A stretch of 44,507 nt of DNA, from contig NW_003546290.1 in NCBI RefSeq assembly GCF_000090795.2, positions 169,790 through 214,296 on the forward strand, in the 5' to 3' direction. The notes under the pieces are model-generated. The model was not told the DNA's origin. It ran no database searches and saw only the letters and a program-made list of their open reading frames with translations. The position numbers were made by a program, and so were the translations under genes. The DNA is from Amphimedon queenslandica. Lineage: Eukaryota; Porifera; Demospongiae; Haplosclerida; Niphatidae. Below, in pieces: positions 1-12,001 of this stretch. The number at the start of each line of letters is the position of its first letter. Within the stretch, counting starts at the first letter, position 1.

Positions 1-3000
1 AAAACTGGTCGATCATGTGGCCCAGCTGTGTGTCTGCCATCTTTGACACAATAGTGCTGCATAACATAACATTAATCAATGAGAATACTACACATTAAAA
101 CCAATGCATGTGCACTCACATATTGTCTTGAACAATTTCAACCAGAACTTCTTCAGCATTAAGTTCTTTCCGAACCTAAAGCTCATTAATGAACAAAACT
201 ATCATAAGAAATCTTACATGTTGCTGAAAGAATGCTATAAACTGAGCGAGATAGTTTTCATTCTTGCGACTGTCTCCTTCAAGGAATGTCTTTATAACAT
301 TGTAACACTCACGACAAATAGTAATATGAAGACTAGAAGAGGAAAAAAACAAATGTTGAAACTATGATACTGCCACTATAGATACAGGCTATAGAAACAC
401 AAGTACTGATGCTTAACTAATTATATACAATTATAAAGTAAACACACATTTATTTTTTATACATGTGGCTAGTACTACAAATGTTGCTGCATATTGCTAT
501 CTTTTTTTCAAAATTCTAATACTATTATGCTACTGGTAAATTTGCTGATTTTATTTTGGTTCCAAATTTGAGGGTTGAATAATGAAGGGGAGTTTGTGCA
601 TTATAAGAATCAATAAATTTGAGAAAATTTGCCAGAAAGAAATAAACCCACTATACTTGATTTAGGGTGCCACAAATCATTATAGTCATGTGATAAACTG
701 TCACTGATTCTAGGGACACATACACATACTGTACCTTGATCCTTTGAAAGTACCATCTTCAGCAAATTTTAGAATCTCATGAAGTTGCTCAAGTACCTGT
801 AGGTAAACACATGTAGGTAAATAGGACAATATTACCAACATGTGGTGAAGCGTTTATTATTACCCTCAAATTTCTAAGAAGCTTCTGATTGTTTTTTGTA
901 TTTCTCTCCTTATCATCTATTATCCAATTTTTTAAATCAACCAATGCATTCTTCACTCGCACCAACTGCTTCTGCTTGCCTTCTGTCTTACTGTGAAGCT
1001 ATTAAAATACAACAGTAGTTTCAGTACACATGTATGTACAATATACTAATTGCTGTACTTGTTTAATGTATCCAGAAAGCATAGGAACTATACCAGCCAC
1101 ATAGTTGAACCTGTCTACCAAATCTTCAGTCACCTAAGCATAAATAATAAATTAAAAAGCATGTACCACACAAAATACTAATAGTAGTAGTACTATTAAG
1201 AGTATATGCTTGCTAATACTATAGTACTTATTGTAGATGCATAGTACTACTAGATGTATATTGAACAGTACCTCTTGCAATGTGAAAGAGTCATAGTCTC
1301 CTCTATCTTTGCTTGTAGCGAGCTAGAAATAATAGAATATGATGATGCATACATGTACATGTAAGAAGTCTTTACCATTAATAGTTCAGCAGAGTCCCAC
1401 TCTAGACCAGCCAAACCTTCAGCTTTAGGATCAAAGCCTTTCCTTGTGTAAGAATCTACATTGCATATATTTAAGACATCAGTAGTGAGTATATGGAGTC
1501 TTTATTACTTTTCTTTTCTAAATGAAGCCATTGTCCACTGCGACGATGCTGAATGAGAGCATAAGATTCTAACAGTACCTCCTCACCTTCCTACAAGATA
1601 CAAAACAATAGCAAAGTTCACGATAATCATAGAGTACATGCATGTCTGTACATGACGTACATGTACATGTACATGTACATGTATGTACCTCTATAAGAGG
1701 AGAAAAGCTGAAGATTGTGTCCAAATCATTATCACTTGTCTTTTCTTTCAAAGTGACCTATGTTTATGATAAAAATTATTTTAATACATCAATGGCACAT
1801 ACTTTCCATTGACCCATATCCTCCACAACTGCTAAATAACACCTAGTGGGAAGATGCTTGAGCCTGCACCTGTCCCTCCATGCAATGACATCACCTAGTC
1901 AATATAAAGACAGTTAGTAATGAGAAACTAGGATGTACATGTACATCTACATTATTTTGTGAATATAAAAATAATGAAATCAAAATTCTAAGTATACATG
2001 TACATGTACATGCATGTAGTTCAAACCCACCACTTCTAGGGTCTTCCTGTTTTTCAATCTGCCAGTAAGTGTTAGAGGAGGTGGAAGGTGCAGCATGTTT
2101 CCTTGAGTCAACTCTTCTCACTCGGCAATGGACTAAGCACAATTAAAAAAGTTATTCATATACAAGTACATGTACTAAATAAAACAGTAATAAATTTAAC
2201 CAAAAAACAATGGACATGCAATGCCACAATTTTTACCACAATGCTTTGACATACCATCTTCAATGATAGGATCACTCCTTTTATCACCTATTGTTTCTTT
2301 AAGGGAAGCAAATGATTCTTTAGCAAAAGCAAATGATCCTTCAGCAACAATGTAACATTCATCCTCTTTATGAAATAACCTCACACAAGTACCAGCCTAT
2401 GCAATAAATACATACATGTACATGTACATGTATTTGCATAAAAGTACACAAACAAAAATAAGGAGTAAATAAAATCAGCAAAAGTAATAGAATTTGTAGG
2501 TTTCAAGATAGGAAATTCATTACTAACTGACAGAGTTTTAAATGACATCATTATGGCTATATCTTTCTCAATTTTTCAAAACCTACATGTATTTTATTTT
2601 CTCTTGTTGTCACAATATTTACTATAATGGCAATAACACAGGTAAATAAAAATGACAACTGGGGTATGACAAAAATTATATACAGTACATTACTTAATGT
2701 AAGCAATTAACATAATAAATTGATAATAGAAAATAGAAGCCTTACTCTGAGTGCCTTGTCAGGATGCTTGTTTACAAAAGGGGAGTAATGAGGAATGAGA
2801 GTTAAAGCTGATTCTGTTGCTGACAAGTTTAACTCAAAACTATAAAAGGAGAACATATTAAAAGAATTAGTACAATTTTAAATATGATAAATCCTATACA
2901 CATACCAGTCAGTAAGGACATTGAATTTTGCAGTTCCCAGTGTGTGATTCGGTCCACTACAGTGCAGGTACTGTCCCTGATTCTTAATATTTTCAATCTT

Positions 3001-5820
3001 CAACTGATCATTATACCTAACCTATAAGTATACATGCACCATGCAGTATTAATTGTAATGAGTTTTCAATTAATAAATGAATCAAACAAGTATATGTACA
3101 TGCATATGCTAAATGAACACGTGTATGCATATGTACTTACTTCATCTCCTTCTGATCGAACTTTGTAACGTGGTAATATCTTAAAAATGCATTCTTCAAA
3201 ATTCTCTTCAGACAAACTGACCTATGTATATGTTAAATTAGAGTCAGCTACACATTTTACATAACATTATTAGTATTACAAGCAAGTTGTTGCTCTCTGT
3301 CTTTGAAGCTTCAGAGCAAACTTTGACAAACTTTTTTGAAGCAACATGTTGAAGCTAGAGAGAGAAAGGAGGGAGGGGAGAGATAAATGAAATAGACATG
3401 ATAGTAAATCATGGATACATAAAGGGAAGCAGGAGAAAGATAAAGAAAATAAATAATATATAAAGAAGAGATACAGCAAAATAGAAAAAAAGAATGAAGG
3501 GAATACATGTAGTTATCAAGAGTATTTTTTGGCTCACTTGAATTGAATCACCATATAAAACTCGACTGCCAAAATGCCTCTTCTGTTCAAGCTTATTTTC
3601 TGCTTCCTCGGTTTTAAAAGCACGCTACAAACAAAAATTATTAGATCTTATGAACAAAGCAGAATGCGCCTTTTTGATGTGTATGATATCATGTGATGGT
3701 ATTTACAGTAATTGATTTAGACTATAAGGAAATACATTATAGTGACATGCACATTACATGTATTACTAAAATATACTATTACATTGGAAAATACTATTAC
3801 AAATTAATGCTCACACAAGTTAACAAATAAATGTCATATGATTAATCTAAAATAATGACAATAATTGGGAAAAACCACTTAGATGAGTGGAGCAAGAGCA
3901 TATAGGTATATATGTAAGTACAGGTACACAATCTCAAAATCAGTGTAGCAAGGCCTTAAAGCAAAAGACAGAGTTTCTGGCAGCAACATAAGGTAGAGAT
4001 TCTGCTTTTTCATCTACAAGGGTGAGCCCGGCCCTTAATGTTTTACATTCTTCTGGTAAATTGGTATAAAAATGGCAGACTATAGCCACCAAATCAGTTA
4101 AATAGCAAAAAATTTAATTAAAATGTCAAAGTTAATAGTAACCACAATAACTTGACTCATTCCTTTCTTGGTTTCACTCACATTTACTCCCATTTTCCCA
4201 CTTCCACAGATTTTATTAAACCACATACAAACTACATCGTATCTCCTTTACTTTTAAATTAAAATCAACAAAATTTTATTTTCTTGATTCTGTTTTTTTC
4301 TGTTTTCTCCTTGCATTATAATAATTATGTAGTTACATTTATCACAAGAGACCATTTCAAATGTAAAGCTTGAGATGCAACTGCAAGTTCATGTACACTT
4401 TGTGAGACGTACAATGTACATGTACATGTAGGTATGAAATCATAGCACGCGCATAAATGCCAATTAATTTAGTGGTAAGGAAATGTTTGCCTTTACTGGA
4501 GGAAAGGGAAGGAAATGTGCTTTAATTATGTAATTACAAAGGTCACGGAGGACAACTCCTGCTAGCTAATCAAAATACTTTAAGGAAAAGGAAAAGCTTA
4601 TAAGATTTTAACAAATACATGTTTAATTTGCATGACTGCATGTACATGGGTATGGTTACTGTTTAAAAGTTTGGCAATGGAAGGAAAGAAAATGACCCTT
4701 TTTAATGAAATGATGCTTTATGTAATGTACATGTAAGATGACTGCACTGATGACAATAAAATTAAAATGAGAATACAAACAGTTAGTTTCTCTTCAATGA
4801 TTAACACTGCATTTATTAGACAAATTAAGTTACAAAGTATTGCATAGAGCAGGTTTCTAGGTCAACTACAAGTTTGTGCATTTTATTTTCCCTTAGCGCA
4901 TTATTCTACTCTTTTCTTGCAATTTTAAATCTCATTTTTGGAGCTTAGAGATTAAAATGTCTGGCTGAATAGAAGAATCCTGCTGTAAAGTATGTCTATA
5001 GTACATGTATGTACTATAGACATGCTCATTTATGTAGATATAAAATTGACCCTCAGTATTGTAATACAATATTTCCAGCTATAGTGTAAATTGAAAACTT
5101 TATAGTGCAATCAACATGCAAGATCATGCGAGTAAAGAATTAATAAATATATGTACTATAGCGATCAAACTGTACGTGTAAAGTACATCTACTTCAACTT
5201 ACCAAGGCATTGCGATACTCTTGACTCTCAGGATCTCTGTAAAATAAATTATAGAGTAATGGGCTTTAAACTGTGTGTGTAACTCACAGTTGGGCCTGCT
5301 TTAGTTGCTGCTTTGCCTTGTATTTGTTCGGAGCCATTATTTTAAAAGAAGCAACTGTAATAATAATTTGTCATAAAGTTATGGTCATTTACACATTTCA
5401 CTGTGCATTCAAAAATAAATGACCCACTTATGCTAACATTATTATTGCAAATAAACATGAACAACCAGTGATAATCATTATTTACACATTAATATAGTGC
5501 TGACTATGCAAGACTCACTATGCATATCATTACAAAGTAAGCAATATTGATGGTAGCTAATGTTACCTGCATTACTGCATGCAGAAATTCAACTTACAAG
5601 CAATGTTTGGAAAATCTGGATTCTTTTCATTATGCTCTTTCAAGTTATACACAGTTAAAAAGGGAGAGCTAAAAAGTCATATAAAGAGATTAAGCTATAA
5701 TTTCATTTACCTTGAAAGCTCAGAGTAAACATAGCCTTGATAATCTTTTGTCTTAATAAGAAAAAGAACAGTATCACCAAAGTGCAGAGAGCCATGGCCT
5801 GCCTCAGCAAGCGTAGCCAT
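1..5820 (-). CDS. ITPR: Inositol 1,4,5-trisphosphate receptor, N-terminal part (22 coding exons, partial)
   Basis: ER calcium-release channel gated by IP3; only the cytosolic ligand-binding part lies here and the gene continues past the left edge. Coding exons, 5' to 3': 5711-5820, 5598-5668, 5288-5354, 5203-5236, 3538-3624, 3280-3354, 3141-3221, 2906-3021, 2746-2839, 2255-2396, 2031-2132, 1803-1894, 1689-1757, 1509-1590, 1376-1455, 1272-1322, 1059-1133, 864-998, 735-796, 218-332, 120-175, 1-56. All borders are GT..AG and phases join without a stop (about 617 residues). The start MATLAEAGHG leads into SLHFGDTV, matching the family's SFLHIGD suppressor-domain start. FKIMAPNKYKAKQ matches FKLCPMNRYSAQK; RLKHLPTRCYLAVVED matches the MIR motif FKHLATGHYLAAEVD; ICRECYNVIKTF followed by SRKNENYLAQF matches the IP3-binding core (YRKNQEYIA). 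A ryanodine receptor is less likely because this core motif is ITPR-specific. Several ligand-contact residues differ (see findings). Confidence 0.93.
1658..1688. repeat. GTACAT repeat run (self-complementary)
   Basis: Several tandem copies of the hexamer GTACAT, each palindromic as GTACATGTAC. The motif recurs through the window (for example 1993-2013, 2414-2432, 4416-4428, 6167-6183, 32997-33009, 33249-33262, 36796-36812). Here it abuts ITPR exon 13 and supplies its splice donor. It looks like a genome-wide low-complexity motif rather than a mobile element. Confidence 0.8.
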
Positions 5821-6570
5821 ACTCAACAAAAGTAATACACAAATTCTGCACTGTACATCAACTCTTTTATAGACAGCAGGATTGCAGGAAGCTATAAAAT
5901 AAAATTATAAAATCAGATGAATGCATATAAGGAGGGACTTTCCAGTGGAAGTTATTAATATTAATTGCCTCTTCTTTATAACAAGAATCACTAACAATTA
6001 CACATGTACATGTAATAGTAGCAGCACTCAATAATAATTTTTCTATTCAAAATAGGAGTAAAGGCAGGAAGTTACATGAATGCATACCAAAATGCTACAA
6101 ATACATGTATACACATCATACTTTCAGACACGTAGGTCTAACATATTTTTAAAAATTATAATGTACATTGTACATGTACATGCATGCAGACTAGCTCAAT
6201 ACAATAATAATTAAGTTTGAATTTTTTAGCCTTAGACTGCACTGCAGTACATATACACATCTAAAGAAAGTATGTTGGTGAGGCACAATAATTATAATAT
6301 GCCTTATAAACAAATTTTTCTTACCATTTTACCATAGCTCATGAGAGAGCAGATGTAGGCAGTCAGTTTCATGGAGGGAGGAGCTAGAGCATAAGACTAC
6401 TAGTCAGTAATGAAAAAGTCACAACTTTCTTTTGTGTAGCACACATCACTATAAGAGAAAACAAGAGAGAAAGAATTAAAAAGGGAGGGCTTTGAAGTAA
6501 TGCATCTCAAGTTAGAATACATTAATTAAAACGTATTAATTCAGTGTGATTCAGAATGCTGAAAATGAAA
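5821..6570 (-). promoter_or_regulatory. 5' UTR and probable promoter side of the ITPR gene
   Basis: Just upstream of the ITPR ATG a plausible acceptor (TTTATAG at about 5893-5899 on the minus strand) is preceded by a possible donor (AAAATG/gtaaga near 6325), suggesting a non-coding first exon and a 5' UTR intron. No coding exon is visible. A short GTACATGTAC repeat run lies near 6164-6186. The transcription start cannot be placed from sequence alone. Confidence 0.35.
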
Positions 6571-6778
6571 TACCGTATAGTGCTTTACTCTGGTGGTGCT
6601 TTATTTTGATGATTTTGCTGTAAAATTGTAATTGGCGGTTTTTAATTTGGCGATTTTTGTGTACATGTGCATTACTGAGCATGTCCATTAATGATTGGCA
6701 GTTTTAATATTGGTGATTCTGCTTGCAAACTGCCAATCACCAAAATAAAACTCCGCCAAATTTAAGCGCTATATGGTA
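6571..6778. mobile_element. MITE, TACCGTATAG-type ends
   Basis: A 208-bp foldback. The left end reads TACCGTATAGTGCTTTA and the reverse complement of the right end reads TACCATATAGCGCTTAA. The arms stay similar inward (TTTTATTTTGRTGATT and GGCGGTTTT-like blocks). The terminal TA pair fits a TA target duplication. There is no ORF, so it is non-autonomous. The parent transposase is not known. Confidence 0.75.
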
Positions 6779-6941
6779 TAAACAAAAAATATCAATCAAT
6801 ATGACAATAGCATCATGCCCACATTTCATAGTGCTAGCATGCATTTCTGGTGAGCTGGAGCAGTTTGGAATTGAGAAGTCAAAGTGAGATACATGTAAAT
6901 TAATAGACGATTAGTCATACCATGCCCTACAATAGTGCTAC

Positions 6942-7308
6942 TACTGTAAACCATGACAGTTCAGCGAAAATTATTCTGCAAACCCTGCAATTCTAAGATT
7001 TCATTAAATTAATTTTCATAAATAGCTTGCAAAATACAGCACCATGTGGCAATGGAGATCCAGAATTTTGCGATCTTAAATTATGCAATGGAGTTAACTA
7101 TGGCACAGTACAATATCAATACATACAGTCATACACCATAAAATTTATGCAACAATTTTTTTTGCAAATTTTGCGATTTTTGCTCCATCGTAAAAATCTG
7201 CAGCTCTAGTGCAGTTTGCAAGCTATTCCAAAAACTTATTTTTATGAAATCTTACAATTGCATGATTAATGAAAATTTTTTATTGCATAAATTTCATGGT
7301 ATATGGTA
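6942..7308. mobile_element. Degenerate long-arm MITE
   Basis: About 367 bp with two imperfect inverted arms of roughly 130 nt. The left arm begins TACTGTAAACCATGA and the reverse complement of the right begins TACCATATACCATGA. Shared internal blocks include AAGATTTCAT, ATAGCTTGCAAA and GATTTTTGC-like stretches. The short open frame at 7027-7209 lies inside the foldback and is not considered a gene. Confidence 0.65.
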
Positions 7309-8047
7309 GAGAGAAAAACGAAAGCACAAAAAAGGTGTTGCAAAAGATAGTCAATTCTTTGAAATGGACGGTTGTAGCTAGAGGTACTACACAAAATACA
7401 CAACTATATTGTGACAGTACACTGTATATTCATAGCCATGCAAAATAGTGTTCTCAGATGGCAATGGTGATTCTTTTGATGTGCATGATATCATGATATT
7501 GCAATTATGTTAATTAGTTTAAAAGAGAAGGAAATGTTTAACTTCTGTTGGAGGAAAGGGAAGGAAACATTAAATCACAAAGTCCAAGCTCATTGGATTA
7601 CTTGATTAGAATAATTAGAATTGCTAATGATCGTATGAAGAGTAGGAAATACTGTTTTAAAAATTTACATGTACATGTGTATGCACTTTATTGCAAGCTT
7701 ATGTTCACTATGTTAGCCTGTCTTTTGAATAAAGCAACAATAGTAACTGTATAATGCTATTCTGTGTGCAATGGTTGATATAACTACTTCAATGACATAT
7801 ATGTATATGTAGGCCTGGGACATACATTTTTGATATGAACATAAACATGTATGTGCTCATTGTGCGGAATGCAAAAGCATTAAGTAATCAACTACATTAC
7901 TGGTGCATACATAACAGAGGAAAGTGGATTTACAGTGAAGTAATTGCATTAAATTAGGTAAAATAGAGTCAAGAAAGACTAGGCAAAAAATTGGTGTACC
8001 AAGTGAGAAAGAGAGAGAAGACTATAAATGATAAAACAGACATCATA
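7309..8047. other. AT-rich intergenic stretch, nothing recognised
   Basis: No coding exon, RNA gene or clear repeat apart from short GTACAT runs. The 68-codon open frame at 7548-7754 resembles no known protein and has no splice or start context to support it. Confidence 0.5.
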
Positions 8048-8246
8048 TATTATACAGCGGGAAAGTTTGGAGGGAGTTAAATTTGACGAATTGCCAAATT
8101 TTGATGATTGACAAATTTTAATTTGGCTAATTAGTGCCACATGCCATTGAGCATGAAGACAATGGCTCAAAATATTTTCATGAATGGCTATCAAAATACC
8201 AAATTTGCCAAATTTAATTCCCTCCAAAATTTCCTGCTATACAGTA
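8048..8246. mobile_element. MITE, TACTGTATAGC-type ends
   Basis: A 199-bp foldback. The left arm starts TATTATACAGCGGGAAA and the reverse complement of the right arm starts TACTGTATAGCAGGAAA. Both continue TTTGGAGGGARTTAAATTTG. Arms are roughly 50 nt at about 80 percent identity by eye. The open frame on the minus strand here is an artefact of the repeat. Confidence 0.75.
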
Positions 8247-8833
8247 TTGGAGCAATCAAAACAAGGCAGATGTAGAGTTAAAAGTGAGAGGTACATTTAG
8301 CAAAAGAGAAAGACTAAAAGTGGAGCAGAGATGAGAAGGATAGTATTTTTGAGTAAATACATGCTCATACAGCAGCTTCTGTAGTCCCTAAGTAAATGAA
8401 TGCTCATTTCTCAGCTTTGGAAACTTTGTCTTAGCCCTAATTGCAATTCTTTTATGCAAGGTTGCATTACATTAGTAATGTTAGAAACATATTTAGTAAG
8501 GATACTTTTAAAAACCAAGATGGACATAGTGATGGCTGGGTACAAGCTTACAAGATATGTAAACTATCAACATCTATACAAACTGATAAATCATGAAATA
8601 TGAAACCCATGAAAATTATACACTACACACAATGGATAGAGCTCACTTGTAATGTATAATTAAAGAAAGCACATTCAAGCTGAGTCTGCAAATTCAATGT
8701 TTCTTGTGTCATCAAAATATTCAGATCCGACAATAATACATCATCTGACAATGATAAAAGGCAAACCTAAAAGATACCTGGTTAATATGCACCAGTGAAA
8801 TTTTATTTTGTTATGAACTTACGATGGCCTTTG
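8247..8833. other. AT-rich stretch, nothing recognised
   Basis: Contains only short open frames of low complexity; no motif, splice pattern or repeat that I can support. Confidence 0.4.
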
Positions 8834-9094
8834 TTAATAGGTGGCAATAGCCACAATACTGTTTTTCAAGGACTTTTCTTTATCTTCAAACGATTGAGTA
8901 TCAATTAAAGTCTCTTTGTCTTCTGTTAAATTATCATTTGTTACAACAATTATATTTTTCTTCACCCACATGTCTGGTACCCCCACCATGTCCTCCTTGA
9001 ACCAATTCCTAAATGTTTTAACACAACAACTCATGTCATTGTGCATGACAATATCATTTCTTTTGACTGACAAAATGTAGCACTTCAGTCTCAT
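8834..9094 (-). CDS. Unrecognised open frame, possible exon
   Basis: An 86-codon frame with normal amino-acid composition, containing VKTFRNWFKEDMVGVPDMW and VTNDNLTEDKETLIDTQ, the latter acidic. Upstream minus-strand DNA (9100-9240) also reads as protein-like in another frame (FILDWILNEDVSKHKAKVLK). This may be the remnant of a multi-exon gene or a transposon-derived exon. I do not recognise the family. It could be a chance frame. Confidence 0.25.
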   Translation of the reverse strand: MRLKCYILSVKRNDIVMHNDMSCCVKTFRNWFKEDMVGVPDMWVKKNIIVVTNDNLTEDKETLIDTQSFEDKEKSLKNSIVAIATY

Positions 9095-9479
9095 CTTTTA
9101 ACTGGGTTGTGGGATTACATATAGACAGCTTCAGGACTTTTGCTTTGTGTTTAGAAACGTCCTCATTTAAGATCCAATCCAGGATGAACTTCTATGTGTG
9201 AACGCTCAGAACGTATGGTTTAACTGTGTGGCCATGGCCATGCTAAAAAAACTTGTCACTTGGAAAAGAGGCTCTATCTCGAAACTTCTGTATGCCGCCA
9301 CTGAAAAACCTATAAAGGTGTCCTTGTAGATCTATTAGCCATTTTACTTGTTGCCACGTGATCCCAAACCCAGATCTTATTCTACATCTCTGATCTAAGA
9401 GCTCATCGGGCTTCCTGTATCCATTCCCACTAACTTTAACTTTCCCACTAAGGTGGTACTCTCCTCAACAGAGGAGGCA

Positions 9480-9830
9480 ACAAATTAAAAGAAGACGATT
9501 TGATTTGAATGATTTCAATGATTTGGCGCCAATTAGCGGATTTCAGTTCACTTCCGTAATTCCGTCCGAGCAGTCGAGCACCACGGAACTCGGGAACTTG
9601 GGTTCAGCTTTTAGCAGTATTTTACCCGTCTAGGAATAGTCAGGCGGAGCCTGACCCTCAGGCCCGCCGACTAGTCTAGGAAGGCATAAATAAGATGGAA
9701 TCAAGCACGAAAAAGACCTTTTACTTAGTCTTACTATAGTGAAGTAAATAAAATAGGGATTGTTAAGTCATGTACCGGTATTCAACCAGACCACACCCTC
9801 ACCATGTCTTCAGATCAGTAAGTTACCGGT
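9480..9830 (+). promoter_or_regulatory. CpG-containing, less AT-rich stretch, possible promoter with a short first exon
   Basis: Base composition shifts here relative to the flanks (several CG dinucleotides, GGCGCC, CCGCCG). A short ATG frame at 9803 (ATGTCTTCAGATCA) runs straight into a good donor (gtaagt), which could be a small first coding exon of a plus-strand gene. I could not find a convincing second exon. A GTCAGGC..GCCTGAC hairpin lies at 9639-9655. Confidence 0.25.
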
Positions 9831-11376
9831 ATGATTGAACTATGAATTACATTTTGTGTAGGGCTTCCTATCTCTAATGTTTGTGTTGGACTCTCAAGGT
9901 TTTAAAAAGAATTGAAAGACCATTCAATGATAGGTTAATTTTTTAAATTATTAGAACAATTAAATCTGAGGCGTCATGCCATATTATGGTTAAAAGTGGT
10001 CAGGTTAACAATTTTAGCATTTAGAGCTAGATTTTAGTGTTTGGGTTTAGTGTTTAGTTCATTCAAATTATATGGTTGAGGGACCACTTTTTGTCAGGAA
10101 AGCGGGTACCAAATTTTAGTGATAATTACTTTGTGTAGAATGTAGATGCATTATACTATCAATAAAACACATGTACATTCATATATGTACATTTTAGCCT
10201 TTTTTGAACACAATTGTTGGTACTGCTATTAGTAACGCGGTAGCGTTACTAAGTAGGATTCACCCCACTTCAAAATGGCTGCCATGACTTTTGCAGCATT
10301 CTAGCACCTGTCCTCAATGTTCTTTTTGAAACACAATTTGTACCATGTATACTCCCTGTCTTAATTACAGAGGTTTCCCCACTTCACAAGTACTTTGTTT
10401 AAGTTTTTCCTTTAAGGCGTAACAAAAGAATAGTTTCCTGAATAAAGAAGTTCTTATCAGGATTGTTTGTACTATAAAGATTATACTGTACTTCTTTCAC
10501 TCTAATAGATCTCCTAGAAACTCATGATATATTGGTACCAGCTAAAATGGATTTCTGAGTATATTAGATGTCAGCTATTGTATAGATGAAGAGAGGGAGA
10601 GAATGGTAGCACCAATTGTAGAATTTAAAGAGAGCAATAATGGAAATAAGTTAGTTGTACATGTACATTTACATTGAATTTGTAATGAAAGTTAATGCAT
10701 TTTAACCGCTAGTAACTCTATTGTCTTGATTGTTAGTTGTTTTGGAGGTTTCATAATGCAATTACTTCCCATTATAGTTAGCCTTTGCATCCCAGTAAGA
10801 AAAAGCTCCATTTACATTAGTCAAATTTGTGACTTGATGGTTGGTATAGAATAATTAATCAGCATTCTTGATACTGGAGTCTGTATATTAAATACTGACA
10901 TGTACAGTATGTGCATGGCTTGCAAAGTATTTACTTTAACAGAAAATTTAATATACAGTATAATGCAATGAAAAAGCTACATGTAAGTAGCTGCTCTGTG
11001 CTACCTGTTGTTGATGGTGTATTTCGTTTTATTACTTTCCATGCAATTAGTTGAATCTTCACTCATGCGCAGTTATTGTTGACATGTGATTTTGCACTTT
11101 GCTCCAACTGGTCTTCACTACTCTCTTGTCTAGTAGTAGCGCTGATGATAGTTATTTCTTTGTTACTACTGCTGATACTAGATCCAGCACCGCAAGGATA
11201 AAGAAACAAATCTGCTACTTACATGTATATGATCTATTTTTAATGTGCTTTGTGGTATAATCATCTTAATAATACAGTTAAGGAATTGGAAGAGACTGTG
11301 AACTCTCAAATTACCTGTATTGACAGGGTAAAGAAAGGCATGCAAGGATAGTGTACATGTATTAGTTAGATCTTTT
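9831..11376. other. Intergenic stretch, nothing firm
   Basis: No exon set could be assembled on either strand. There are short GTACAT runs and poly-T tracts. The DNA immediately to the right is the left terminal repeat of the 4.6 kb transposon. Confidence 0.4.
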
Positions 11377-12001
11377 TATAGTCGGTTTCAGTTGAGAAGA
11401 AACGGAAGTAAATTAATATTTTCGTCATTAAAACGTCACGTGTAGCCCCGCCCAAACATGGCTGCAATCTGCAAGCTCTGTCATTCTTCCAGCGTTTCTT
11501 CTCCTTTAACTTACTTTACTATCTATTGTACCTCTACAGTGGTTGCTGCTACCTCCATCTATCCTTTTCTTGTTTTTGGTGCCTGTTTTTAGCTGGTATA
11601 GAGCTCGGAATACGGCTGAATCAATGAGTGTACTGAAATTGAACAACAACTAAGATTGAGAAGGCTGTGGAGTGATATAGCAAGAATTATTCTAGAGAAA
11701 AAGCTCCTGGTTGAATATTTGTAGTTCTAGAGAGCTTGATATGTTTTGTTTTATTTTTTAAATAAAAAACATTAATTTTTGAGTAAATGTAATGAGATGC
11801 AAATGATATTCATCGGAGTGACGCACACAATTCGTCATAGCAGCTCCTTTCATCTCAAGCGGAAGAACCCGTTTAGAACCTTCCAGAGTACCTAGAAACT
11901 CAAAAATTGGTAAGGATTTTCGGAAGAACCAGTTATGCAGCTATTCATGTCTTTCTTGTGAATAAAATAATGAGATTCATTACATACCGTATTGGTAGCT
12001 A

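Noticed and set aside
1658..1688. CRISPR-like or satellite array in the GTACAT runs
   Set aside because: Units are a 6-bp low-complexity palindrome without spacers and occur all over the window.
3276..3508. Two overlapping Leu/Ser-rich minus-strand frames
   Set aside because: They read through a pyrimidine-rich intron tract; the true ITPR exon 6 here (3280-3354) is in a defined phase joining its neighbours.
1..5820. Ryanodine receptor instead of IP3 receptor
   Set aside because: The YRKNQEYIA-like and QKLMRE-like core motifs fit ITPR; no SPRY or RyR repeat motifs are present in the readable part.
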